Assembly (NCBI RefSeq): GCF_026151205.1
Contig: NC_087081.1
Span: 13,598,340 to 13,662,339 of the forward strand
Direction: 5' to 3'
Source of the DNA: Bolinopsis microptera
Taxonomy: Eukaryota; Ctenophora; Tentaculata; Lobata; Bolinopsidae
DNA: 64,000 nucleotides
The position numbers and the translations under genes were made by a program. Below are positions 37,401-47,844 of this stretch, one piece after another (the stretch's first letter is position 1; each line of letters begins with the position of its first letter). The notes under the pieces are model-generated. The model saw only the letters and a list, made by a program, of their open reading frames with translations. It was not told the origin of the DNA and made no database searches.

Positions 37401-40400
37401 CTCGAAGTGACATCACCCCCAATGCTAACCGCTCAAACCAGACCACACCGCCACCCTGGGTTTGGGGAGTGTGGGTGTCCTCTACTTCTGAGCCCTGGCC
37501 TAGGGTACAGACTAACTTGACTGACCGACCTGCCAGACTTAGGGACAGCAATGTTCCTTGTATAGATAGGAAAGCTACTACTAGGTTGTTTTTTAAATGG
37601 TTGCATCTTTCAATTATATTTTCTTGTGTCTTGTTTTTGGTTAGTTGAATCAGCCATTATAATTTGTCCATTATTTTATTTGTTCTGTAACATTTCACTT
37701 CTTCAGAGTATACCACTTGTGGTACCAGTGGGTTCCATTCTACTTCTGGCTTGCAGCTGCCGCTTTCTTCTTCCCTTATCTTATCTACAAACATTTCGGT
37801 GTTGGCGACCTCAAACCCCTCATTCAGATGCTCCATAACCCCATCGTCGACGAAGGTAAGAAAAACTAAATCACGTTATACGTTTAAATATACAGTACAT
37901 ACCGGTATAGTTGAAATACATCTCGAGATTTTATAATCTGAAATACGATTTACCTTTCTTGATAATAATCACGTGATCCACCTGATGACGTCACACACTA
38001 GAGGTCTCTATTTTACAATAGTTACACCACATCCTGACAGGTAATACCTAATAACGGGAATTTATCTTTAAGTATTATGCAGTTTGTCTCTAATACAAAA
38101 GGTGGTTATTTCGTCTACTCGTTGTGGGGAAAAAACTGTAAAATTGGTCTAACATGTAAAGTCTCTATTACATGTATTAGTTCTATTAGCCTGTATTAGT
38201 TCTATTAGCCAAATTGTCTTGGAGGAGGGACAGGAGGAAGTCTGGACAAATGGTGTCCAATTATCACCTTGGTAATCTTGTATAATGTTATATTCATTAT
38301 TCAATTAGTAAATAACGCTAAACATGTATAATACGTCTGAGAACCTCTTTTATTTAAAGTTTTATTAAATTTTTCAGACATCAAAGAAATTTTCGTAAGG
38401 AGCCGGGTCCCCCATGAGCGGTATTAAATTATTCGCATAAAATATAATTATACGAAGGACCCTCTGTAGTCTATGTGTCTGAACGAAGAACGTAAATTGG
38501 TTTATAATAACTTAAATATATATTGGTCTATGATAAGTTGAATTGGTTTATAATACGTTTAATTTATTATTTGCTGACTGTGCATGCTACTGATAAAAAC
38601 GTTAATGACTCCTGTCTTGTCTAAAAGCGTGACGTAAGATAAGAGCTAAAGTTGATGAAATATTTGATGACTTAAGAGTTAAGGTTCCATGACTCAACAG
38701 TCAACATGGGGTTCTTAGATGAGCTAATATAAAAGAAAGGGACCTCACAATTTCCTGTTTCATCAGGCGACTGTGTGTAATATAATAACATTATCTAACA
38801 TAACACTGGTCCTGTAGTAACAAGACTAACGAGGGACCCGCTCACTGTCTGTATTAGGTTACACTAGTTTTGTACATCCCAACACATTCTGCTCTTTTGT
38901 TGAAATATCTTTGAGGTGGTGGTACTGTGTATGTACATGTGATATTAAGAGGAGAAAGTAAGAACAAAACAGAAAGTGAGAACAAAACAATCCCGCCAAT
39001 TTTCAAAATATGTGTGTAACATCATGGGGCCGTTACAAGTGGGACTCCCACAAATTGAAATTCGATTTTAGTTGCTTTTATCCCCTTAACATTCCGGACT
39101 TACACTAGGCCCTCTTAAGTCATAGTATGTAGTGTCGTTGGTACAGGAAGCATTTCAAGCAAGTTATGAGTTTTTGATTTAATAAGTGCTGACATCACGC
39201 AACTCAAGTGGGTAGAATCGAGTGAAATCGAGGGAAAATGAGTTAAAAGTAGTAATGTATAATTGGGAAGGTGTTTAAACTAAGATACATAACAGGATAA
39301 TTGCTCTTGGGCTGCATTTAGTGGTCTTCGGGCGATTCCCTGTCGTCAGTTTAAGAAGAACAACCAACGAAATTATATAGGACAACTGGAGATAATTGGT
39401 AGAATAAAAATAAAATAGAATCCCAAAACTTTCCTCTCAAGATGAAGGAATAAATAATAGCTTTATCTGTCCTTATCTAACCTTACCACTCTTCTCAGGT
39501 GACCAGAACGCAATGGCAGAAAAGGCAAGCATGTGGCTGTTCTACAAACTGAACGTCTTCATGAACGAAAACACCATCTTCGCTATCCTGACCGAGAAAC
39601 ACAGGCTATTCTTCATCGTAATGGTCGTCAAATCTCTATACCTGATCATCAGGTCAGTTTGTTGATTAGTTAGTTAATTAATAATTAATTAACTAACTTA
39701 AGTTAATTAGATCATTTTCTTGTTAAAATCTACCATTATCTCTTGTTCACTTACGTCGGCTTTTTTTCATCCAAAATCTAGTTGGTTTAATAGGCTTTAC
39801 TCTAGTAATCACCACGGGTGTTTTCTCTCATGTTTAGCCAGCATTTCTGCGTCATTATCTATTGTCAGATGGTCTAACAGAATGTTGTCACTTTCTAATG
39901 TGCCCAATTATAACATTACTAAACTAATTACGTCTAACGACTCACCCCAACAACACACCCACCCTCACAAGTCAGGTACACTATACTGACACAGCTACAG
40001 ATAAACCATGTTAACGAACACTTCCAGCTAACCGCTTACTCACTTACACCACTATTTCCATTGTTCGGTTTTACGTTGTCCAATTATTGATCAGCCTGTT
40101 TAAATAAAGCCAAACGAGCCGTGTAGCCTTATTGGCTAAGTCATTGGCAGTTATGTGATTATCGTAGGATAATTATCTATCATCGCGTCGTACGAGGTTT
40201 ACCTAACTCTTGACCAAAATTAGGGAACAAACAATATTACGAAGGAGTCCGTCACATTGATGACTAATGATGGATCATATTCTAAATATACACAGGGGTT
40301 TGGTACACTTCTTAATCAACTTGGTGGCCCATCTCGTCTTATTCACTTGGCCACGACCCATCCCACCAACCTGTTGGACGGAAAAACAAATATAATAAAA

Positions 40401-43400
40401 CACACATTTATTGAGCATATTTTAATTTAGTCGGTTGTAATTAATTTTAACGCACATATGTTCGCAGTATCATGGCTCTGTACCTGACGGACGAGATGTT
40501 CCACATTGGCTCCTTTATATCGTATGGAAGTGAGTGGGCCACGTCGCTACCTGTGGGGGACAACGAGACGACCCTTGTTAAAGACAAGCTTTTCCCCAAG
40601 ATGGTGGCTTGTGAGATCAAACGATGGGGTCCTACCGGTGAGTTTCAGAGGATATCCATGAATATTTGTAATCATTTTGGGGAGTGTCATTCCAGCATGT
40701 CGGCGTGGTTTAAGTTTTAATCTAGTGCGGCTATTAGCTGTCGGGAGAAAGGGTAATTGCAGGTTTGCACGTGAGATTACAGTTAACATCTTCTTTCCAC
40801 TCGCCGCACAAGCTTGATTAGCATTTAAAACTAGATATGATAGTGTTATGCCGACGCGCCGAATCAATTAGCTCAATTTTATCCATCGATAATTCTTTTC
40901 AGATATTTGATTTATCGATGGAATAAAAAAGCTTACAATTGGTATTGTAGACAGTCCTGAAATGATAAATTTTGAAATTTTCAAACACGCCGAGCTTAAG
41001 GGGACATACACCAAAAGCTTTTATGCCCTGGCCCTGCTTTTAACGTCATATTAAGAAAGTATACATAAAAACAATAAGATTTGATACATTAAAAATTATT
41101 TTTGAGGACCCGCACTTTCGAAAAAATAAATATTTTCTTTTTCGAAAATTTTGGAAATTTTGAGAAGTCTGTCACTGTAATACCAATATTTCAGTCATTT
41201 TAAACGTTTATTGACTGATTTTTTAACTGAACATTATTTACAATCCGTACAAGAAGCCCTTCAAAGGATTTTATAATTAAAATATAGATGACGAAGTTAC
41301 AGGCCAAACAAGGTCGAGAGAAGCAAAATTGAAATATTTGTAAAAATCAAAGTTGTATATTTTACCATTCACCCAGGTCATAAGATATCGCTTCAAAAAT
41401 TCTTGTGAGTGTAGCTGATGATCATATCCAACTTTTTGGAACAGGATTTCTCTCAATTTTGAGTTTTAAGGTATGAAATGTGGCCTCAAACGACTTAGTA
41501 AAATTCATCGTAAAAAGGGCCAAACATGGCAGATTTAAGGCTTAAAATGCCTATAACTCAAAAAGTATCAGTTTTTTTGAAATAATTTTTACAGAATCGT
41601 AATCAGCTTGAGAAGACGAATCTTTTAGTACCAAATAGGTGATTTTAGAAGACAAATTGTCTTAAATAATTTTCTAGCTCGAACACAAGGGTCCCCCCTT
41701 GTATAAATTTTGTACAAATTGTACACATTTTTTTACAAATTTTGTGTCTTTAACTATTATAAATTTGGTACTAAAAGATTCGTCTTACCAAGCTGATTAC
41801 GATCCTGTAAAAATTATTTCAAAAAAACTGATACTTTTTGAGTTATAGGCATTTTAAGCCTTAAATCTGCCATGTTTGGCCCTTTTTACGATGAATTTTA
41901 CTAAGTCGTTTGAGGCCACATTTCATACCTTAAAACTCAAAATTGAGAGAAATCCTGTTCCAAAAAGTTGGATATGATCATCAGCTACACTCACAAGAAT
42001 TTTTGAAGCGATATCTTATGACCTGGGTGAATGGTAAAATATACAACTTTGATTTTTACAAATATTTCAATTTTGCTTCTCTCGACCTTGTTTGGCCTGT
42101 AACTTCGTCATCTATATTTTAATTATAAAATCCTTAGAGGGGCTTCTTGTACGGATTGTAAATAATGTTCAGTTAAAAAATCAGTCAATAAACGTTTAAA
42201 ATGACTGAAATATCGGTATTACAGTGACAGACTTCTCAAAATTTCCAAAATTTTCGAAAAAGAAAATATTTATTTTTTCGAAAGTGCGGGTCCTCAAAAA
42301 TAATTTTTAATGTATCAAATCTTATTGTTTTTATGTATACTTTCTTAATATGACGTTAACAGCAGGGCCAGGGCATAAAAGCTTTTGGTGTATGTCCCCT
42401 TAAGGCGACGAAGTAACTGTCTAGTTATTATCACCCAATTATACGATTACCAACCAATTACCCAATTAGCGAACCGTGCAGTGTGCACTGACACGACTCT
42501 CAAACCAATGATGTACGTTGTTATTCCGCCTTATCCCCCCTAACACATGTTTTCTTCAGGTCTGGAGGAGGAACAAGGAATGTGTGTGTTGGCCCCCAAT
42601 GTTATCAACCAGTATCTCTTCCTCATCCTCTGGTTAGTAGATCACAAACAAACTTATAAAATGTTTTGAGGCGTCAATTCAAAACTTTCCAGCCGAATGT
42701 GGTAGTACATTCCCAGATAAAGTCCATCCAGCTGCTAAAATAAAACCCCTCTCTCAGGTTCGCCATTATCTTCTGCATCGCTTGTAACTGCCTGTCCGTT
42801 CTCTTCGCCCTCACAAAGTTGATATTTGTCCTGGGATCATACAAGAGACTGCTAGCCAGCGCCTTCCTCAAGGACGAACTCCGTGAGTTGCTTGACGATT
42901 GTTTGTTTATTTTTTGGGGTCTAATGCTTGGTATTTTGAAAAACCTGGTTGAAGGCGAGTGTTGCTTTTTATGAGGAGTGGACGGATTTCTTGATACTTT
43001 TACTGACTTTGACGGACCTTAAGTATTCCAAATTTCAAGCTTAGTTTTAACTTTTCAGACGCCTTCCGTGAGCTTCATAAGCAGATCGGCTCGTCAGGCC
43101 GAATTTACCTTGAGATTATTTGTGATAATGTCAGTCCTGGGCTTTTTGAGATTTTGATCGCATTTATCTTGGAGCAATTTAAGCTTAGAGGCAAAGGAAA
43201 AATATCCCGGCTCTTGAAGGATTATGAAAATGACTTTCGACCGCCTATCATCCAAAATACAGAAAATCAGACATATACAGACCCGTAACAACAGTTGATT
43301 AACTGACCAAATAGTGAGTATTACAAACTTTATACAAACTTAACTTGACAAACTATACACACTATACACTTTACAGTGTATAGTAGTATATACATTACAC

Positions 43401-44883
43401 ACATACGCTATACACACGGACAACCCAGCTATTAGGGAGATCTACATGTGCACCGGAACCTCTGGTCGGTTCATGCTCCACTTCCTTCTGGACCGTATTG
43501 GTCCGGCCCGGTTTCACCTACTCATTGTGTACCTGGTGGAGCGATTTAGGAGGAACCTGGAGCGGGAACTGAGGAGGGGTGGTGGGGAGAGTAGTCGGGG
43601 TCTGTTAAGGGAGAGATAGGTGGTAGGTGTAGGGTGATGAAGATTAATGTGACAAGACGTGACAAGCATACTGTGACAAGTGTACTGTGACAAAACACTG
43701 TGTGTGACAAGTATACTGTGACAAAACACTGTGTGTGACAAGTATACTGTGACAAAACACTGTGTGTGACAAGTATACTGTGACAAAACACTGTGTGTGA
43801 CAAGCATACGCATACTGTGACAAAACACTGTGTGTGACAAGTATACTGTGACAAAACACTGTGTGTGACAAGTATACTGTGACAAAACACTGTGTGTGAC
43901 AAGTATACTGTGACAAAACACTGTGTGTGACAAGTATACTGTGACAAAACACTGTGTGTGACAAGTATACTGTGACAAAACACTGTGTGTGACAAGCATA
44001 CTGTGACAAAACACTGTGTGTGACAAGTATACTGTGACAAAACACTGTGTGTGACAAGCATACTGTGACAAAACACTGTGTGTGACAAGCATACTGTGAC
44101 AAAACACTGTGTGTGACAAGTATACTGTGACAAAACATAATATGTGTGTGACAAGTATACTGTGACAAAACATATGTGTGTGACAAGTATACTGTCACAA
44201 AACACTGTGTGTGACAAGTATACTGTGACAAAACACTGTGTGTGACAAGTATACTGTGACAAAACACTGTGTGTGACAAGTATACTGTGACAAAACATAT
44301 GTGTGACAAGTATACTGTGACAAAACACTGTGTGTGACAAGTATACTGTGACAAAACACTGTGTGTGACAAGTATACTGTGACAAAACACTGTGTGTGAT
44401 AAGAGATGCTGGTCATCTGATGGAACGTGCTGACTTTTAGAGCAGTTAAAATATTTATTTGGAAAATGGGCTTATTTTTAACGAAAGTTGAAGAGTTCGT
44501 ACCTCTAAGTCTAAGTGAAGCACTTATAATTATATGAATCAAGATCCAAGTTGATTTTGGATGTCCTATTAAGCAAGTGCCTCTTTAATTTGAGCTGACG
44601 TTGCAAAAATGCAGAATTATAGCTAGTTCATTGAATTCCTATGTATTTGAAGCTGTCAACTTGATAGTTGAGTTTGTAATTTTCTTAATATTATCAAAAA
44701 CCAACGTTTCCTTCCATTTCAGATTACAAACACATGTTCTTTAACGTTGGTACGAGTGGAAGAGTCCTATTGCAGATTGTAGCTTCCAACGTTTCGCCGC
44801 GTGTCTTCGAGTCCATCATGGCTAACCTTGCCACCAAGTTGATAGCCGAACGTTTGAAGGGGAATGGTAAAGGGAGTGTCTAG
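31466..44883 (+). CDS. Innexin C, gap-junction subunit with alternative exons (about 402-425 aa)
   Basis: Exons: 31466-31526, 33708-33797, 3a 34117-34242 or 3b 34493-34618, 35683-35782, 37707-37855, 39499-39652, 40468-40637, 42560-42632, 42758-42882, then one of three last exons 43059-43288 (10a), 43429-43619 (10b) or 44723-44883 (10c). All junctions are GT-AG and phase-consistent. The protein starts MVIDILSGFKGITPFKGI, then DDGWDQINRSF and TM1; loop 1 has SC/AC and DYCWTQG; TM2 carries WYQWVPFYFW; loop 2 has FPKMVACEIKRWGPTG and MCVLAPN; TM4 and a GSSGR/GTSGR tail follow. Lengths are 425, 412 or 402 aa for 10a, 10b, 10c. TM2 and loop-2 exons are almost identical in nucleotides to innexin A. 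Introns 37856-39498 and 39653-40467 hold nothing recognisable. The innexin call is firm; isoform use is inferred. Confidence 0.92.
31667..32855. mobile_element. TIR element with terminal 10-bp arrays, carrying a SINE
   Basis: The left end (GGCCGGGGGGAATGCAACGT) and the right end (ACGTTGCATCACCCCCTCC then TGGCC) are inverted copies of about 30 bp. Just inside each end is an array of ATTAATTGAC: about seven copies at 31740-31806 and six at 32770-32835, in the same orientation and each preceded by the same GTCAATTAATGTCAGTATTC leader. No transposase frame is present, so this is a non-autonomous element. It lies wholly in innexin C intron 1. Superfamily is not clear; no obvious target duplication. 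Confidence 0.65.
31849..32113 (+). mobile_element. tRNA-derived SINE (tRNA-Ala-like head)
   Basis: The head (31849-31927) has a 7-bp acceptor-like pair GGCCAGG/CCTGGTC, an A box TAGCGCAGTTGGTTA (31856-31870), TGC at the anticodon position (31883-31885) and a B box GGTTCAAATCC (31901-31911). The anticodon stem does not pair well, and the sequence continues for about 185 nt into a non-tRNA body ending in an A-rich tail (CTAAAAAAACAAA). This fits a SINE transcribed by RNA polymerase III, not a working tRNA gene. Confidence 0.78.
34117..34242 (+). CDS. Innexin C alternative exon 3a (extracellular loop 1)
   Basis: 126 nt after a CCAG acceptor and before GTTTGG; enters in phase 1 and leaves in phase 1. 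It encodes 42 residues containing ALIACNGF and SEDYCWTQGLYT. Compared with exon 3b it has the same length, the same phase and 30 of 42 identical residues; both loop-1 cysteines are kept. Differences cluster between the two cysteines (FDKFGAAF against FTKYSGSF), the part expected to face the partner channel. Confidence 0.88.
34493..34618 (+). CDS. Innexin C alternative exon 3b (extracellular loop 1)
   Basis: 126 nt after a TTGCAG acceptor and before GTACAG, 250 nt downstream of 3a. It encodes GIISCDGFTKYSGSF then SEDYCWTQGLYTIKE. It is closer than 3a to the single loop-1 exon of innexin A (ISCNGFTKYDGSF), so 3a may be the changed copy. Because 126 is a multiple of 3, joining both copies would not shift the frame but would duplicate loop 1 and add two cysteines, which makes mutually exclusive use more likely. 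Confidence 0.9.
35383..35420. promoter_or_regulatory. E-box plus two CRE motifs in innexin C intron 3
   Basis: CACGTG at 35386-35391 is followed by the palindromic CRE TGACGTCA at 35395-35402 and again at 35413-35420. The E-box to CRE spacing (9 nt start to start) is repeated exactly at 36301/36310. CREs are bound by CREB/ATF proteins. A regulatory role is inferred. Confidence 0.5.
35894..35934 (+). CDS. Possible upstream exon of the nested mucin-like gene
   Basis: After a TTTACAG acceptor, a 41-nt frame encodes ICCDNPFAFTYSS and stops at a GTAACC donor, ending in phase 0, which is what the next candidate exon (36728) needs. The paired cysteines resemble the YDCC of that exon. It is short and rests only on splice signals and phase, so it may be chance. 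Confidence 0.22.
36181..36430 (+). promoter_or_regulatory. Dense CACGTG/CRE/CCAAT cluster before the nested gene
   Basis: Six CACGTG sites (36181, 36301, 36321, 36352, 36372, 36406), a CRE TGACGTCA at 36310-36317, a half-CRE TGACGTTA near 36361, and three inverted CCAAT boxes (near 36337, 36390 and 36423). The block lies 300 nt upstream of a candidate exon of the mucin-like gene, inside innexin C intron 4. It may be that gene's promoter or an intronic enhancer of innexin C. Confidence 0.5.
36728..37648 (+). CDS. Mucin-like Ser/Thr/Pro-rich protein nested in innexin C intron 4 (5' end unknown)
   Basis: Two exons fit: 36728-36812 (after TTTTCAG, encoding FTDLYLRGACTRKFYDCC then QGYGRTFIHIG) and 36900-37648 (after GGCACAG, 249 codons and stop), joined in phase 1. 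The large exon is rich in Thr, Ser, Pro, Asn and Gln, with several N-glycosylation sequons (NQT, NTS, NSS). It ends in a hydrophobic stretch (LHLSIIFSCVLFLVS) at the very C-terminus, as in a GPI-anchor signal or tail anchor. No ATG opens the large exon, so a signal-peptide exon is expected upstream. The stop codon is only 58 nt before innexin C exon 5, so its 3' UTR must overlap the innexin splice region. The low-complexity composition means a fortuitous open frame cannot be excluded. Confidence 0.45.
37968..37995. promoter_or_regulatory. E-box and CRE pair in innexin C intron 5
   Basis: CACGTG at 37970-37975 and TGACGTCA at 37986-37993, the third such pair in this locus, here with 16-nt start-to-start spacing. 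It lies 115 nt after exon 5. Confidence 0.4.
41000..42399. mobile_element. 1.4-kb TTAA-flanked fold-back element in innexin C intron 7
   Basis: The ends are GGGGACATACACC and its exact complement, flanked by TTAA at 40996-40999 and 42400-42403. Two arms of about 635 nt (41000-41632 and 41762-42399) are nearly perfect reverse complements around a central spacer of about 130 nt. There is no coding capacity. TTAA duplication is typical of piggyBac-type insertion. The near identity of the arms implies recent formation or correction of one arm by the other. It fills most of the intron between exons 7 and 8, so every primary transcript should contain a very long hairpin. Confidence 0.9.
43059..43288 (+). 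CDS. Innexin C alternative last exon 10a
   Basis: Begins after CTTTTCAG with two nucleotides that complete the codon left by exon 9 (phase 1). It encodes 75 residues and a TAA stop: HAFRELHKQIGSSGRIYLEI then a conserved NVSPGLFEIL segment, and a long charged tail ending TYTDP. It is the longest of the three tails. The conserved GSSGR and NVSP positions match innexin A and exons 10b and 10c. Confidence 0.8.
43429..43619 (+). CDS. Innexin C alternative last exon 10b
   Basis: Begins after CAACCCAG in the same phase as 10a and 10c. It encodes 62 residues and a TAG stop, with CTGTSGRFMLHFLLDRIGPA and a basic end (RRNLERELRRGG then LLRER). It has diverged most: NVSP is replaced by IGPA. The frame is open and the acceptor intact. 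The 31-bp minisatellite starts about 40 nt after its stop. Confidence 0.72.
43659..44399. repeat. Minisatellite, 31-bp unit, about 24 copies
   Basis: The unit is ACAAGTATACTGTGACAAAA then CACTGTGTGTG. Copies vary by TAT/CAT and by short internal losses or gains near 43806, 44139 and 44170. It sits between the alternative last exons 10b and 10c. Long minus-strand open frames here (up to 279 codons) are products of the repeat, each unit shifting the frame by one, and are not genes. Confidence 0.95.
44723..44883 (+). CDS. Innexin C alternative last exon 10c
   Basis: Begins after CATTTCAG in the same phase as 10a and 10b; 52 residues and TAG. It encodes HYKHMFFNVGTSGRVLLQ then a conserved NVSPRVFESIM segment and a basic end (AERLKGNGKGSV). 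It is the closest of the three to the single last exon of innexin A (YKKVYYKVGSSGR), so it probably represents the ancestral terminal exon. Confidence 0.86.
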
Positions 44884-46194
44884 TGCTTACACACCCTCGT
44901 GACCATTGCGTGTCGTCACGTGCTACAAACATGTGTTACGCCGCGCGCTCGGTCGCAGCCCCGCGTCAGTCAAGAAGCATACTCCGCCGTTTTCGAGGTA
45001 CTTCTATATATATCAGTCAGAGGCAATAGGCGTGAGGTCTAGGACTGCTTTCTAAATGATGATAAGTATGGTAATCATTGCTATATTTGGATTAAAATAT
45101 TTTCAAAAACATTGGATCGGTTTAAAAGGTTGAGGAATGGGTCCCACAGCTTCACGGCAGCTGTGTTCATTTAACAGGTCACCCTCATTGTGATTTGTGA
45201 GCTGAATGATGGAAGTTCATGTTATTAAACACTCTATCATGTAGACTGATAAACGTAGGATCAGACATTTTCTTAACGAAAACTCTGCATGGACTACAAT
45301 ATAAATTCAGATAGTTCAATTTCCCAAAAAAAGATTTGACTTAATGTGAAACTATAATCACCTACATTGGCTGGTGTAATGGGACTACTACTAATCCGAC
45401 GTTGTCTTGTGAAAAAGCTTTTCTCCGTAAAAAAACAGCAAGAAATCTTAAACCAAACCTTGTCATAGTGTTTTTATCAACTCAAATTCCATCGAATTTT
45501 GACATTTTAATTGTTGTTATGACGAAGATGATCGAATTTTTAGACTTCTAGAGACATATAATTCCTGTTGCTTTTTTTCTGAACATGATGATTTTGGGGA
45601 GAAACTACTTTTACCGGCTTTTTCAGACAATCGCAGTGATTTTTAAACATTATTTTTTGTAGTTATTTTGGACGGTTAAGGTTTGGAAATGTGACGCGAT
45701 CATTGCACGCTTGTCACTCTTTCAGATCTTGCATTATGAATGTCTTATACCACTTATAGATCGATATAAAATATATTAACATGTCAATGTTCAGGGGCAA
45801 ACATCGTAAATTACCCCCCAGAATTAGTGTTTTGTAAATTATCAAAATTTCGGGTCATCTTAAAAGTTAATGTGTTGAGAAGAAATTGATAAGTTTTGTA
45901 GTAAATTATCGTGATTTGTCCCATGTTTTAGTTACTAAAAGGATTCGGTATCCATCACCCTTGGATTTAATATCCGTTGCCCTTAGAACCTTGGCGTCAT
46001 CGTATAATGACGTCATCAGATCGTTTATTTTCTTCGATTAATTGGGTCGTAAACTGACTTTTTATAAATATCTATAAACGTCCGCTACTGGTTTAGCAGA
46101 GACCAAGTATTCTTATTATTTTCATATGCCGTCTTCCCGTGTTACACACTCAGCAGATTGATAGGTTACACGCTATCAGGTTACTCAACTGGTT

Positions 46195-46300
46195 ACTATG
46201 GTACCCAGGTTAATTAACCGGTTACTATGGTACCCAGGTTAATTAACCGGTTACTATGGTACCCAGGTTAATTAACCGGTTACTACGGTACACTGATACT
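46195..46300. repeat. 29-bp tandem repeat GGTTACTATGGTACCCAGGT
   Basis: About four copies of a 29-bp unit containing GGTTACTATGGTACCCAGGT then TAATTAACC, with degenerate copies continuing to about 46375. Confidence 0.85.
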
Positions 46301-47844
46301 TGGTTTTTGACCCAGTTACTACGGTACCCAGTGTGGTTACTGTAGTACCCACGTTAACTTCCCGGTTGCTATGGTACCTGCGCACCAACCTGCTTATCAT
46401 GGCGCTAATGTAATTGACCCTCTTTTACTAGAGGTTATTCACAGGTGTAATCTATGCAATTGCATGATTTTCGGTGTGACATAAAAATAAGTGTCATATA
46501 TTTTTAAACTTTAGGAATTTTGATCGTGTACTATTGGCGTAAATAAACTGGTACAGTCCGGGTTATTTAACAATCAGATTTAATCAATTGTTTATTACGA
46601 AAAAAAACGGTATTTTATTTCTTCAAACTGAAATGTAACAGATTTTTCCCTGCTCCCGCACATGCGAGATTGAAGCAAGAAGTGAATGGGCGCGTAAATG
46701 GTAAGGTTTGGAGGGTATTGCATTGCGCGACAGCGACTTAAGGCCAGGCAGGGGCGGCGCTCAGTTGCTACACGTTGTATACCTCTCTCGTGGCCGGAGG
46801 CTGCCGCGCGCGAAATGAAAGGGGTTGCAACGTGTGTTGTCTTATCAAGGCGCTCAGTCCACCATAGCTTCATTTGATTCATGAACACTTTGCATGTAGC
46901 GCGATGCGTTACCCTGCCGCGCCGAGCTGCGATGGTCAGATTGACATCGTCAATTAATGAACACTGAACTTTGAAGCCTCAGGTACGGGATAACAGCAGA
47001 TAGGTATTATTATATGTATTAATTCAAATGTTAATATAAAAAAAGGTGTACGAAACTCAAAAATCAAATGGTGCAGGTTATATTTTATATCTCCGAGCGT
47101 GCTAAATCACTTAACATGACTTGTAGGTTTATAACTTACCAGGGTCTAGGACTTGACGGATGTTATACTCGTTTAAGTTTCTTCGAAGTAGCGCGCGCCG
47201 CTTTCTTCTCGAAAAGTAGCGCGCGCCGGGCCAGATCATTAACAATGGTCATTCTAGGACGCGCGCCGAGTTGGATTCGTCGACTGTTTTGTAGGTTTAC
47301 AACCTACCAGGACGCGCGCCGAGTTGGACTCGTCGACAATATATGGAACAGATATTTTACGAGTATCACCCGTTAACGACTGTTTGGAACAAATGTTGTA
47401 CGAGTATCACCCGTTAATACATGACAGTCGATTTTCGAAATTTTTCTAAAAGGGCCCCCGACAGTTGTTACTGGGCCGCGCTCAGCCTGTCATTCCGCCA
47501 AATCTTTATGTTAATGAACATAATAGCCTGGGGTCCTCAGGTAAGACAGTTGAAATCAACTTTAATCGATGTATTTTTGGACGCTGATTCCGAATTACCC
47601 TCCATGACATAGTATAAGTGATAAGTTTAATTTAATGCTCCCCTGGCCCTGGCGAGATATTCAATATTTGCAAAAAAACTCAAAACTGTCTCGATCACGT
47701 GATATTAAGGTTGTAGCGCGATGCGTTACTGTGCCGCGCCGCGCACTCAATGAGGCTTCTCACAGCTTCTCTGGCTAGATCGGCGAGATGCGCTACTGTG
47801 CCGCGCCGAGCTGCCATGAATTGACATCGTCAATTAATATTAAG

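Noticed and set aside
37069-37551. 160-codon minus-strand frame rich in Val and Gly
   Set aside because: It is the antisense shadow of the C/A-rich mucin-like exon on the plus strand.
36728-37648. Mucin-like exons as a normal part of the innexin C protein
   Set aside because: Innexin C exon 4 leaves in phase 2 and joins exon 5 directly in frame, and an innexin would not carry such an insert before TM2. The mucin exon also ends in a stop.
43514-44542. Minus-strand frames of 115-279 codons rich in Cys, His, Val and Ser
   Set aside because: Three frames of the same 31-bp minisatellite. Each unit shifts frame by one, so all three stay open together, an artefact.
46595-46888. 97-codon minus-strand frame as a gene
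   Set aside because: Lies in GC-rich repeat DNA with no recognisable motif or hydrophobic segment.
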